Assembly: GCF_039955095.1 (NCBI RefSeq)
Contig: NZ_CP154878.1
Span: 124,001 to 188,000 of the forward strand
DNA length: 64,000 nucleotides
Reading direction: 5' to 3'
From: Limosilactobacillus sp. WILCCON 0051
GTDB taxonomy: Bacteria; Bacillota; Bacilli; Lactobacillales; Lactobacillaceae
Each line of letters starts with the position of its first letter. Within the stretch, counting starts at the first letter, position 1. Position numbers and translations under genes: made by a program. A model generated the notes under the pieces. That model saw only the letters and a program-made list of their open reading frames with translations, did no database searches and was not told where the DNA came from. This document shows, piece after piece, positions 1 through 7,989 of the stretch.

Positions 1-270
1 TTCGTATTCATACAGGACCGCGGCTTCATGCTTGCAGTAATTGCCTTTTTTAGCAAAAGGACAGCTGCATTGCATGTTCCATTGCCCGCTGGCGAGATCG
101 TGGGTAATCGAAACACGGTAAGCCTTGCTGCCGATTACTTTCGCATTGATGAGCAGCACGTTGTCATTGTTTTTTGAAATATGAAATGATTTGACACAGT
201 CATTAGCAACGTAATCACGGCCGCGCTTTAGAATGGTCGCGTTGAAGTAGGAACGCCATTTTTCGTTCAT
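1..270 (-). CDS. SWIM zinc-finger protein, N-terminal part (runs off window)
   Basis: Reading the reverse strand from ATG at 270 gives 90 residues open to the window edge. A GGAG ribosome site lies about 7 nt upstream. The protein starts MNEKWRSYFNATILKRGRDY and carries a SWIM-type zinc motif near residues 69-81 (CSC, then C-K-H). SWIM domains bind Zn and occur in nucleic-acid-linked proteins. In lactobacilli they often form the N-terminus of a large SNF2-type helicase or a stand-alone protein; which applies here cannot be told because the C-terminal part is outside the window. Family-level call is from the motif only. Confidence 0.7.
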   Translation of the reverse strand, partial: MNEKWRSYFNATILKRGRDYVANDCVKSFHISKNNDNVLLINAKVIGSKAYRVSITHDLASGQWNMQCSCPFAKKGNYCKHEAAVLYEYE

Positions 271-411
271 GGAAAACTCCTTAATATATAGTAGAAATTA
301 ATACGAATGTGGCAAAGACTGCCAACGATATGTCTTGATTTTAGCGCAAGGCTAAGCAAGTGTCATCGATAAACTTAAGGACAATCAAAATTTAGCGGTG
401 CATCGATTCTG

Positions 412-447
412 TTTTCGGTGCAAAATCAGCTCAAATTGCACCGAAAA
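412..447. repeat. 12-bp perfect inverted repeat
   Basis: TTTTCGGTGCAA at 412-423 and TTGCACCGAAAA at 436-447 form a perfect 12-bp inverted repeat with a 12-nt spacer, between the SWIM gene start and the end of the ATPase gene. A further GCGGTGCA half-site lies near 395. No T-run follows on either strand, so an operator for the SWIM gene is more likely than a terminator; this is inference. Confidence 0.45.
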
Positions 448-460
448 ATAAATTACAGAC

Positions 461-498
461 TAAAAACCGGATCGCGGCCTGGACTGCGATCCGGTTTA
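461..498 (-). terminator. Rho-independent terminator of the ATPase gene
   Basis: A 12-bp perfect stem (465-476 with 486-497) is followed on the reverse strand by a T-rich tract. It lies just past the stop of the reverse-strand ATPase gene. Confidence 0.75.
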
Positions 499-530
499 TA
501 TTTTGGGCGGTGGTCAGTCGGAAAAATCGA

Positions 531-1598
531 TCAATATCCCAGGTAGTAGGCTGAATCAGGATTCTGCACCTCACTGACGTACTGATCAAAGCAGGGCAGC
601 GTGTATTTGACGAACCCACGACCGCTTGGCAGAACTAAGCCGCGTTCAATAGCTCGCCGCCGGTATTGAGAAACGTAGATCTTATCTTTTCCCATTATCT
701 CGCAGACCGTCTGCAGCTTTTGGTTGCCTTGAATGGCGATCAGATAGCGTCGATCCATTTCAGAAAGACTGGCAAAGATTTTTTGGTAGGCATTGTCGAA
801 AAGATACAGCTGATATTGGGGAAAGACGGCTTGATAGTCATGGATAGTAGGTGTTTTACCCTGGCAATGCTCAAACAGCAGATACCCAAGCAATTGAAAG
901 GCATATGAGTAGCCAGCAGTGGCCTGGGCTAGTTTGCTGGCGAGCTGGGTTGAGCAATTGAACACTTGGGCATAGGTACTGATCATTTCAGCTTTTTGGA
1001 GCGGCGTCATGACGATTTTATCGGAGCGCAGCAAAAATGTCAGTTTGTCGTCATTTTGAATATCTAAGACAAGTTCTGGCAGGCCGGTCATAATGACATA
1101 AATTGGATATTGTTTACGTTTAAGTGCGCTGAACAGCTGAGCAAAGTCACGAATCGACTCGCTGTTGGAAACTTCGTCAATTGTAATTACGACATAGTGG
1201 TGCTTGGTTTGAATCTCAGCCATCATTTTATCGATTGTCAGGGCCAGGCTTGATTTATTGAAATGGCGCTCAACGCTGAAGCCGCCAATTGAAATGCTGC
1301 CCAACTCGTCAAAAAATTTGGCAGCGGGAGAATGAGTTTGATCATAAAGCTGCTGGGCCAAGCTGGTCAGAATCTCGTCATTATTTAGCAGATCGATGCA
1401 GTAACAAGCAGCATCCTGCTGAAACATTTTGGTTAGATGAGAAAGCAGAACCGTTTTTCCCGAGCCGCGCACCCCGGTGATAAAAAATAAACGAGCGAAT
1501 AGACTTTGTTGAACTAATTTATAGATGTCAGTTGTTTTAGGATCGTTGTCAATTAAGATTTTAGGAACATCACCAAAAGTAGGGTTAAATGGATTCAT
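531..1598 (-). CDS. AAA-type ATP-binding protein with C-terminal DNA-binding-like region
   Basis: 355 residues. Walker A GVRGSGKT lies at residues 42-49 and Walker B VVITIDE at 136-142. The opening MNPFNPTFG is typical of a family of archaeal-type/Orc-like AAA ATPases found in Firmicutes and Actinobacteria, whose substrate is unknown. The last 70 residues are basic and look like a winged helix (inference). ATG at 1598 is preceded by GAGAGGAG. The gene is divergent from the ribbon-helix-helix/toxSAS/Panacea cassette, and its promoter region holds four TTTTAAACT repeats. Possible roles include mobile-element or defence functions; nothing in the sequence fixes one. Confidence 0.75.
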   Translation of the reverse strand: MNPFNPTFGDVPKILIDNDPKTTDIYKLVQQSLFARLFFITGVRGSGKTVLLSHLTKMFQQDAACYCIDLLNNDEILTSLAQQLYDQTHSPAAKFFDELGSISIGGFSVERHFNKSSLALTIDKMMAEIQTKHHYVVITIDEVSNSESIRDFAQLFSALKRKQYPIYVIMTGLPELVLDIQNDDKLTFLLRSDKIVMTPLQKAEMISTYAQVFNCSTQLASKLAQATAGYSYAFQLLGYLLFEHCQGKTPTIHDYQAVFPQYQLYLFDNAYQKIFASLSEMDRRYLIAIQGNQKLQTVCEIMGKDKIYVSQYRRRAIERGLVLPSGRGFVKYTLPCFDQYVSEVQNPDSAYYLGY

Positions 1599-1611
1599 AA
1601 TTGCTCCTCTC

Positions 1612-1659
1612 TTTTAAACTCTTTTAAACTTCTGATCTTGTTTTAAACTCTTTTAAACT
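1612..1659. repeat. Four TTTTAAACT iterons upstream of the ATPase gene
   Basis: TTTTAAACT occurs exactly at 1612-1620, 1622-1630, 1641-1649 and 1651-1659. Start-to-start distances are 10, 19 and 10 bp, so all sit near the same face of the helix. The array abuts the ribosome site of the reverse-strand ATPase gene and lies about 100 bp from the divergent cassette, as an operator would. Confidence 0.6.
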
Positions 1660-1716
1660 TGGCTGCAAATTCCAATCACCAAGCGCAATATTTTGGATTA
1701 ATATTGGTTAATAATA

Positions 1717-1722
1717 TATAAT
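1717..1722 (+). promoter_or_regulatory. Probable -10 box of the RHH/toxSAS/Panacea cassette
   Basis: TATAAT lies 35 bp before the first ATG, inside very AT-rich dyad-like sequence (repeated AATATT/TTAATA words between 1688 and 1730) where a ribbon-helix-helix autorepressor could bind. No good -35 box is visible. Confidence 0.4.
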
Positions 1723-1756
1723 ATCAGTATAACAAAAATATTAAAAAGAGGTCTTA

Positions 1757-2011
1757 ATGATGGCAACCGTATCTATGAATTTTAAAACAGACGCCGAAAG
1801 CAAAAAGCAGTTTGATGAAGTTGCTCAGGAATTGGGACTGTCTTCATCGGCACTGCTGAATATCTTCGTTAAGCGGGTCGCCAAGGAAAAAGCCATCCCG
1901 TTTCGCGTTGCGGTCGTTTCAGAAAAAGACGATGACCAAGTTGAGATTCCGCGGGCCGTAATGGAAGAGATCGCCGCTTATTATGTCAATAAGAAAACTG
2001 ACGGAGAATAG
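1757..2011 (+). CDS. DinJ/RelB-like ribbon-helix-helix antitoxin or regulator
   Basis: 84 residues. The N-terminal pattern (TVSMNFKTDAE, then a short helix and LGLSSSALLNIF) matches the RelB/DinJ ribbon-helix-helix family, which binds DNA as a dimer and uses a C-terminal tail to neutralise a RelE/YafQ-type toxin. Two ATG codons are adjacent; 1757 is chosen because AGAGG lies 6 nt upstream. No RelE/YafQ gene follows. Instead, 5 bp after the stop, a toxSAS-like gene begins. It may be the DNA-binding autoregulator of the cassette or a leftover from a DinJ-YafQ pair. The family call is good; the role is inferred. Confidence 0.75.
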   Translation: MMATVSMNFKTDAESKKQFDEVAQELGLSSSALLNIFVKRVAKEKAIPFRVAVVSEKDDDQVEIPRAVMEEIAAYYVNKKTDGE

Positions 2012-2016
2012 CCGAG

Positions 2017-2619
2017 ATGGATGTGATATCAGTAATTGATGAATTGATCGATGACATCTATTCATTGCATAACGAATTCGAAGGCGAGTACCTACAAGAG
2101 CGCAACTCGGCTTTCAATCTGAAAAAAGTAGGCTTTACCGAGATCAAGGATAATGCCGAGTTCCATCAAATGATTGATTTTGAGTTGAGTCAGCTTCAGA
2201 CCTTTATGTTTATAAATGCTTATCGATTAGCGTATAATTCTGAAGAAGCAACAATCCGACATCGTTTAAAGAACATTGACACAATTGATAAAAAGATCGC
2301 CTACTATGCGCATAAAGAAAAAAGTATGAATAAGATTCCTTTACTAAAAGGGCTTAATGATTTTTTGGGTGTACGAATTATTGGTAACAATGTTAATGAT
2401 GATCTGGCAGAAATTATTGCGCTATTAGATCAGAAAAAATCAAATAAGATTATCTCACGTTATTATCACCGTGATGATGGCAAATATCATGCGCTCCATT
2501 GTTATTTTAAAAAAGATAATTTCGCTTTTCCCTGGGAGCTGCAAATATGGGATGAGCTTGATAAACAGGCAAACTTTGCAGATCATGATCGGCATGAAGA
2601 AGAAAAGAACTTTAGATAG
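2017..2619 (+). CDS. Small alarmone-synthetase-like toxin (toxSAS)
   Basis: 200 residues resembling the RelA/SpoT nucleotidyltransferase fold without a hydrolase domain. The order of motifs fits: IRHRLKNIDTIDKK (80-93, basic substrate-binding strand), LNDFLGVRII (113-122, catalytic Asp and G-x-R), KYHALHCYF (156-164, the Y-x-x-x-H element) and WELQIWDELDKQANFADHDRHE (E174, Q176, H190). ToxSAS enzymes pyrophosphorylate nucleotides or tRNA 3' ends and stop growth. Identity as toxin rather than housekeeping RelP/RelQ rests on weak overall similarity, lack of the usual SAS architecture and the Panacea gene directly downstream. Confidence 0.75.
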   Translation: MDVISVIDELIDDIYSLHNEFEGEYLQERNSAFNLKKVGFTEIKDNAEFHQMIDFELSQLQTFMFINAYRLAYNSEEATIRHRLKNIDTIDKKIAYYAHKEKSMNKIPLLKGLNDFLGVRIIGNNVNDDLAEIIALLDQKKSNKIISRYYHRDDGKYHALHCYFKKDNFAFPWELQIWDELDKQANFADHDRHEEEKNFR

Positions 2620-2631
2620 GAGGTTAGGTAG

Positions 2632-3345
2632 ATGTATCAATTAGTGATGTTGGCGAAAATTTCATCCAAGCAGTACGCCTACTGTTTTTCAACTGAAAAT
2701 CGCCAAGAATATATTGATTTTAGTCAAAAAATGGCAGAAGAAATCCCATCTGAGTTGTTTTCATACTTCTCAACCCATTTTTTCAACGGCAAGACTAAAA
2801 CATTCAAAGATATTCAAAAAATGGATCCTTATTTCCGCGATGTCAGACAAGTCATGGACTACCACGACTTCTTAAAAGAGCTGCAGGGCGATATCGAATT
2901 TGATGCCATTGACGTTGCCAGCTACCTGCAGCGGCGGTATGCATTTCCATCATTCGTTCTGCAAAAAACGCTGTACTTTGTCTATGCCGAGCTGCTGACT
3001 GAATATGGCCGCCCGATCTTCAAAGCCGAATTTGAGGCCTACGACAGAGGTCCAGTTGAGCGATCGGTATACCGCGACAACAAATATACCGATAAGCTGG
3101 CTGATAACTATGACTTCATGCCAAAGGTCGTCGCGCTTGATGATGCCCAGCACATTATTGACGTCATTAACGAAACGGCGCAAAAATACGGTCAATACTA
3201 TCAGCAGCATGATGCCTGGAACCATGAGGCAGACAATCTGACGCATCGGCCGGGAACCCCTTGGAGCATCGCGCATGCAAAAGGGCAAAACACCTTGTTG
3301 AGCGATGATGATATTTTGAAGTACCATGCGCTGGAACGATTGTAA
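2632..3345 (+). CDS. Panacea (DUF4065/SocA-like) domain antitoxin
   Basis: 237 residues. Residues about 91-235 match the Panacea/DUF4065 domain: LQKTLYFVYAEL (110-121), then FEAYDRGPVERSVY (134-147), a GTPWS motif and the closing LSDDDILKYHA. Panacea domains are known as promiscuous antitoxins for many toxins, toxSAS among them. Residues 1-90 are an extra N-terminal region with no motif I recognise. An AGGAGG ribosome site overlaps the toxSAS stop codon, so the two are translated from one message 12 bp apart. A terminator follows. The pairing strongly suggests neutralisation of the upstream toxSAS. Confidence 0.85.
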   Translation: MYQLVMLAKISSKQYAYCFSTENRQEYIDFSQKMAEEIPSELFSYFSTHFFNGKTKTFKDIQKMDPYFRDVRQVMDYHDFLKELQGDIEFDAIDVASYLQRRYAFPSFVLQKTLYFVYAELLTEYGRPIFKAEFEAYDRGPVERSVYRDNKYTDKLADNYDFMPKVVALDDAQHIIDVINETAQKYGQYYQQHDAWNHEADNLTHRPGTPWSIAHAKGQNTLLSDDDILKYHALERL

Positions 3346-3358
3346 TTTAAACATTTCT

Positions 3359-3387
3359 AAAGCCCGCGCCTGATGCGAGCTTTTTTC
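3359..3387 (+). terminator. Terminator after the toxSAS-Panacea cassette
   Basis: Stem AAAGC-x-CGC pairing with GCG-x-GCTTT, followed by TTTTTT, just past the Panacea stop. Confidence 0.7.
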
Positions 3388-3399
3388 TTTTAGGCTCGT

Positions 3400-3405
3400 T
3401 ATAAT
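3400..3405 (+). promoter_or_regulatory. Probable -10 box of the two-component operon
   Basis: TATAAT, 40 bp before the response regulator ATG and directly after the upstream terminator. No clear -35 hexamer. Confidence 0.4.
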
Positions 3406-3444
3406 GAAAGAAGTTAAATTACGAAAAAATGAGGAGTACGGCTT

Positions 3445-4134
3445 ATGAAAATTTTGATTGTTGATGACGATAAAGACATCGTTCAATTATTAGAAATCTA
3501 TGTCCGCAATGAAGGCTATGAGCCAATCACGGCCTACAACGGCAAAGAAGCCCTGACCAAGTTAAACACCAATCCGGACATTGGCTTGGTAATCCTAGAC
3601 ATCATGATGCCAGAAATGGATGGGATGGAAGTTATCAAGCAGGTGCGCAAGGATTCATCCATTCCTATTTTGGTGGTTTCGGCCAAGACAACGGACATGG
3701 ACAAGATTCAAGGCTTGATTACGGGAGCCGACGATTATGTCACCAAGCCGTTCAATCCGCTGGAGGTCATGGCCCGCGTCAAGTCCCTGCTGCGGCGGAG
3801 TAAAGGCGATCTGACCAACGATGAGCCAGATGTCTTAAACGTTGGCCCACTGGTGATCAACAAAGATTCACACGAGGTCAAGACGCTCAAAGGCGATACG
3901 ATTCAGCTGACGGCGCTGGAATTTGGGATTTTGTACCTGCTGGCCAGTCATCCCAACCGTGTTTTCAGTGCGGATGATATTTTTGAACGGGTTTGGCAGC
4001 AGGAGTCCGTGGTTTCGGCCAAGACGGTTATGGTTCACGTCAGCCACCTGCGCGATAAGATCGAAGCCGCTACCGGTGGCGAAAAGGTCATCGAAACGGT
4101 GTGGGGCGTCGGCTACAAGGTTGAAAGCCACTAG
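3445..4134 (+). CDS. OmpR/PhoB-family response regulator
   Basis: 229 residues. Receiver domain with acidic pocket DDD (7-9), phospho-acceptor D52 in LVILDIMMPEMDG, and the switch lysine in VTKPF. The C-terminal winged-helix domain ends GVGYKVE, the usual end of the family. GAGG lies about 12 nt before the ATG. It precedes a sensor kinase gene by about 130 bp and surely partners it. VanR-like regulators in lactobacilli have this size; the target genes are not evident. Confidence 0.93.
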   Translation: MKILIVDDDKDIVQLLEIYVRNEGYEPITAYNGKEALTKLNTNPDIGLVILDIMMPEMDGMEVIKQVRKDSSIPILVVSAKTTDMDKIQGLITGADDYVTKPFNPLEVMARVKSLLRRSKGDLTNDEPDVLNVGPLVINKDSHEVKTLKGDTIQLTALEFGILYLLASHPNRVFSADDIFERVWQQESVVSAKTVMVHVSHLRDKIEAATGGEKVIETVWGVGYKVESH

Positions 4135-4265
4135 TTTTGATTTGATAGATGAGGTCTTTTAGTTTGATGGATGAGGTCCGGCGCTCAGATGAATGGGCAT
4201 TGGGCCTTTTATCATGTTTGATCGGCAGGCTCGCGGCATTTTCGTGGGCGGTTAGGGGGTAAAAT

Positions 4266-5444
4266 TTGAAATTAACTACGCGTGAAAAGAGTTCGCTGTT
4301 TTTCGAGGGCGTCTCAACGGTGATCTTGCTGGGCATGATCAATCTGGCCATCATTGTGATTCTGCAATGGATCGTGCGGCGTAATCCCGGCGTCAACAGC
4401 GGGATTTTCATCATTAAGCAGTCCTTGGCGTTTGGCCCGATGGAGATTCGCATTTGGAGCTATCAGCGTATCGTGATCGGCATCATGCTGGTGATCGATA
4501 TCTGGGTTCTCTGGTGGCGATTGATGCGGCGCTACCGGCAATACCAGCAGGATCACATTATCAGAGAGCTGCATTACATCGCGCAGGGACATTTGGATCA
4601 CCGCATTCCATTTAAGCTCAATGGTTCGCTGCAAGACGTCATCACCAGTGTCAATACGCTGGTCGATAGCGTCGTTCAGTCAATGGATGATGAGCGGCAG
4701 GTGGAAAAGTCCAAAGATGAGCTGATCACCAACGTCAGCCATGACCTGCGCACGCCGCTGACCAGCATTATCGGCTACCTGGGCTTGATTGAAGACAAGC
4801 AGTACCGCAGTGAGCAGGACATTCTGCAGTACAACCACATTGCTTATGAAAAAGCCAAGCAGATGAAGGGCATGGTTGATGACCTGTTTGAATTTACCAA
4901 GGTGCAGCAGCATGGCGCCCCGCTCAATTTCATGAAAGTCGATCTGGATCCGCTGTTGGAACAGGTCAGTGCCAGTTTTGAGCTGGAAGCCGAGAAAAAA
5001 GGGATTGAGATTTCCACGCATGTTGATCCTAAACCACTGATGATTGAAGCCGATCCGGAAAAACTGGGCCGGGTCTTCAGCAATCTGGTGTCAAATGCCT
5101 TAAAGTATGGTCATGGAGCAACCTGGATCAAGCTTTCGGCCTCGCGCTACCATGAAATGATTATCGTCAAAGTCGCCAACAACGGGGAACCGATTCCGCA
5201 AAAGTCGCTCAGGCACGTCTTTGACCGATTCTACCGCGTTGAGTCATCGCGTTCCAAAGCAACTGGCGGGACTGGGCTGGGTCTGGCAATCGTCAAGGGC
5301 ATCGTGGATCGGCACCATGGTCAGGTCTCGGTAGCCTCTGATGAAAAGGAAACTGCCTTTACCGTGGTGCTGCCGGCCAGTCAAACCGCGCCATCAGAAG
5401 CAGCGGTCAATGAGGACTCTGCCAAAGCACAGCCAGCTGAGTAG
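4266..5444 (+). CDS. Sensor histidine kinase
   Basis: 392 residues from a TTG start (AGGGGG about 6 nt upstream). Two membrane segments (about 14-36 and 67-85) bracket a short extracellular loop. A HAMP-like linker follows, then HisKA with NVSHDLRTP (phospho-acceptor H159) and HATPase_c with N-box NLVSNALKYG, a DRFYRVESSR F-box and G-box GGTGLGLAIVKGI. The tail after about 370 is Ala/Glu rich and probably disordered. It forms a two-component system with the upstream regulator; the tiny sensor loop suggests it senses the membrane or envelope (inference). Confidence 0.93.
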   Translation: MKLTTREKSSLFFEGVSTVILLGMINLAIIVILQWIVRRNPGVNSGIFIIKQSLAFGPMEIRIWSYQRIVIGIMLVIDIWVLWWRLMRRYRQYQQDHIIRELHYIAQGHLDHRIPFKLNGSLQDVITSVNTLVDSVVQSMDDERQVEKSKDELITNVSHDLRTPLTSIIGYLGLIEDKQYRSEQDILQYNHIAYEKAKQMKGMVDDLFEFTKVQQHGAPLNFMKVDLDPLLEQVSASFELEAEKKGIEISTHVDPKPLMIEADPEKLGRVFSNLVSNALKYGHGATWIKLSASRYHEMIIVKVANNGEPIPQKSLRHVFDRFYRVESSRSKATGGTGLGLAIVKGIVDRHHGQVSVASDEKETAFTVVLPASQTAPSEAAVNEDSAKAQPAE

Positions 5445-5669
5445 TTGAGTATCTATCAAAGCGCAGTCGGCTGAATCGTTGGGCTGACGTTTGATCAATG
5501 ATTTGGGCAGTCGGAAAATCAGTTTTGCTTAACGATCAGCAAAAACCGAACTAAATCGGGCTATTCTGGTATTCTTTAAAATTTAAATATGTTAGACTGG
5601 AATTGCATCGTGTTCAAAGGAATACGAGATAAAAGATGAAAAACATTTAAATGCTGGGGGATATACTTT

Positions 5670-6602
5670 TTGGCTAAAGCACAGCAAATCAATCCAGAAG
5701 GTGCCAGATGGCTGCAGGTTTTAGGCGTTTCGATGCCGCTTTGCCTGAGTTACGTGCCAATTGGCGTTGCCTGTGGGATTTTGTTACACGCCGCGGGGAT
5801 GAACTTCCTGCTGACGTTTCTTGTTTCGGTGATGGTTTTCTCCGGCGGGGCTCAATTCATCTTGGCTTCGCTGTTGATGCTTGATGCACCCATCTCCTCA
5901 ATTTTTATGACGCTGTTTTTCTTGGAACTGCGCTATGCATTGCTGGGATCCAGTCTTTCCAAGTATATGCAAAATGAGTCGCAGCGCTTCGTCTGGCTGT
6001 TTTCCGTTTCAATGAACGATGAAAACTATGCCGTCAACTATCTGAAATTTGCGACCGACAAAAACTGGACGCCTAAAGATGCCTTGTTGGTAGAGCACTA
6101 TTCGCTTTTATCATGGGCGGGGGGCAATATGGTCGGCGGTCTGATCGGCAGTGCCGTGCACATCGATCTGGAAATCGTTGACTTTGCCTTGACGGCGCTG
6201 TTCTTGTACATGATTGTAATGCAGGTGCGCAATCACTTGTCACTGTTGATCAGTCTGGTTTCAGCGGTACTGGCAGTCATCTTCTTGAGCCTGACCAAGA
6301 GTACGCTGGGAATCATCATTGCTACTTTGATTGCCTCGTTTATCGGTTTCATGATCGAAAATACGGTTCGTCAACGTTCTGATCATCCCGACGATGCCTG
6401 GATCATGCGCAAACTGTTCCGACCGGCTTCATCGCGTGATACGATCAGCGACCGGCAGGAAAAGGACCGAGAAGCTGAGGTTAAGGCCGAGCTGAAAGCC
6501 GAGTTGAAAGAAAAACTGCAAAATGATGCCAAAACCGATGAAGCAGCCAGTGATTCGGCAGCGGTCAAGCAGGAGAGCAAGAAATCGAGTGGAGATAAAT
6601 AG
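5670..6602 (+). CDS. azlC: AzlC-family branched-chain amino acid exporter, large subunit
   Basis: 310 residues from a TTG start (GGGGG site about 11 nt upstream). The N-terminal 240 residues are hydrophobic with several membrane spans and match AzlC: LSYVPIGVACG near residue 30, MVFSGGAQF near 60 and the LRYALLGSSLS element. AzlC with AzlD exports branched-chain or related amino acids. Beyond about residue 240 there is a long charged tail rich in K, E, A and D that is not needed for the fold and is unusual for the family. AzlD starts 2 bp after the stop, so the two are coupled. Confidence 0.88.
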   Translation: MAKAQQINPEGARWLQVLGVSMPLCLSYVPIGVACGILLHAAGMNFLLTFLVSVMVFSGGAQFILASLLMLDAPISSIFMTLFFLELRYALLGSSLSKYMQNESQRFVWLFSVSMNDENYAVNYLKFATDKNWTPKDALLVEHYSLLSWAGGNMVGGLIGSAVHIDLEIVDFALTALFLYMIVMQVRNHLSLLISLVSAVLAVIFLSLTKSTLGIIIATLIASFIGFMIENTVRQRSDHPDDAWIMRKLFRPASSRDTISDRQEKDREAEVKAELKAELKEKLQNDAKTDEAASDSAAVKQESKKSSGDK

Positions 6603-6604
6603 AC

Positions 6605-6982
6605 ATGAGTGATTTATTAACTGGTATGCCGGTGCTGTCGTTGGTGCCCAGTCATCACAACCTGACCTATCATTTGATCGTCATCGTGATCGCGGCCATT
6701 GCGGCATTCATCCCGCGCTACTTTCCAATGCGTTTCTTTACCAACCGGAAAATTCCGCTGTGGTTTAACGAATGGATGAAGTACGTGCCGGTCAGTCTGT
6801 TTACGGCATTGGTCGTTAAGTCGATCTTTATGAGCAAGACCTACGCCTTTGTGCCATTTGGTCATGTCAGTCAAATTCTGGCGGCCGTTATCGTAATGAT
6901 CGTTGCCTACTTTACGCGTTCCATGGCCGTTTCGGTAATTGGCGGGCTAGCCGCGGTATGGCTGATTTCTTTGGTAATTTAA
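6605..6982 (+). CDS. azlD: AzlD-family small subunit of amino acid exporter
   Basis: 125 residues, mostly hydrophobic with about four membrane spans, and the characteristic FIPRYFPMRFF followed by WFNEWMKYVPVSLF. It is the usual AzlD partner of AzlC. The start lies 2 bp after the azlC stop, so translation is probably coupled. The N-terminus (about 20 residues before the first span) is a little longer than typical. Confidence 0.88.
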   Translation: MSDLLTGMPVLSLVPSHHNLTYHLIVIVIAAIAAFIPRYFPMRFFTNRKIPLWFNEWMKYVPVSLFTALVVKSIFMSKTYAFVPFGHVSQILAAVIVMIVAYFTRSMAVSVIGGLAAVWLISLVI

Positions 6983-7221
6983 AATAATTGCAAATAATTG
7001 AAGCGTCATTTTCAAAAGCATGATGGCCGGGTTTTGAGCCTGGCATGATCATCATGGGCTGCCTTGCGTCGGAATTGTCCGCGCTGGCTGAAAATGGCGC
7101 TTTTTAGATTTCATTGCGGTTTGATCATTGAGCCGTCGTGGTGCATTATAATGGCTTTGCCAAATCGGCGCGTTCGAATCGTTAGTTGTTTTAGTTGATC
7201 TGGTTTCGCTGGGGATTTGGT

Positions 7222-7457
7222 TAAGCGTTGGTATTGTGAACTTGTCTGGCTCTACTGTTGATTCGGCCATAAGCAGCGGCATCGGTAAAGCTCTGGGTCT
7301 GCCCGGCTGTTGATATGGTGCGAGCGGATGAGCTACGGCTAAGCGTTGGTGTCGTGAACTTGTCTGGCCCCGCTGTTGATTCGGCCATGAACAGCGGCAT
7401 CGGTAAAGTTCTGGGTCTGCCCGGCTGTTGATATGGTGCGAGCGGATGAGCTACGGC
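7222..7457 (+). repeat. 118-bp tandem duplication
   Basis: Two copies begin TAAGCGTTGGT at 7222 and 7340 and end in GAGCTACGGCT; they differ at only a few positions. No ORF of coding character runs through them. Confidence 0.8.
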
Positions 7458-7546
7458 TGAACTTTAGTGATGGGACAGTTAAAAAAGCTGATTTGGGTCC
7501 GGCTTTGTGAAGAAAAATAGGGATGTGGAGTCTGAAGGGGCCCAAA

Positions 7547-7803
7547 TTACCTACTATTGGCTGATTTGAGACCAATAGTAGGTAACTGTATATTCGGCCG
7601 GCTTAACTTTACCTACTTAAGACGATTTTTCTTCGGATAGTAGGTAAAGTTGCATAATTATGGCTTGATTGGGTCAGACCGACTTTGTGAATTACCTACT
7701 ATTTGGAGCTTTTTCCCAAATAGTAGGTAATGTTAGGATACCCTAACTCGATATACATTGATTTTTACCTACTATACATCGCTTTTTCGAAAAAAGTAGG
7801 TAA
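7547..7803. repeat. Array A: four 39-bp palindromic elements
   Basis: Elements at 7547-7585, 7609-7647, 7692-7730 and 7765-7803. Each begins TTACCTACT and ends AGTAGGTAA with exactly 21 bp between. In elements 1 and 3 the dyad extends to 14 and 15 bp of perfect inverted repeat; in 2 and 4 the cores differ. Gaps are 23, 44 and 34 bp. Nothing indicates a gene. The function is unknown; a repeated protein-binding site or RNA hairpin array are the two obvious readings. Confidence 0.85.
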
Positions 7804-7989
7804 TGAGATTTTCGTCATATGTTATTATGCATGATTTTTTGCATAATTCGCTCTAATGAGATTCGGCAACGACTTTTATGACAACCAGCCAGCTGAATTT
7901 ACAGTGGAAAGTCAATTTTGAACGGTTTCGCCCTTCTTGATTACCCGCTTATTCACCATTTTGGGCAAAGCGAGTGCTATGAGCAATGC

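Noticed and set aside
1757..2619. Classical DinJ-YafQ toxin-antitoxin pair
   Set aside because: The second gene has RelA/SpoT synthetase motifs and not the small RelE/YafQ fold, and a Panacea gene follows.
7547..7803. CRISPR array
   Set aside because: The constant parts are 9-bp inverted ends around 21-bp cores, spacing between units varies (23, 44, 34 bp), no direct repeat of 23-47 bp exists and no cas genes are near.
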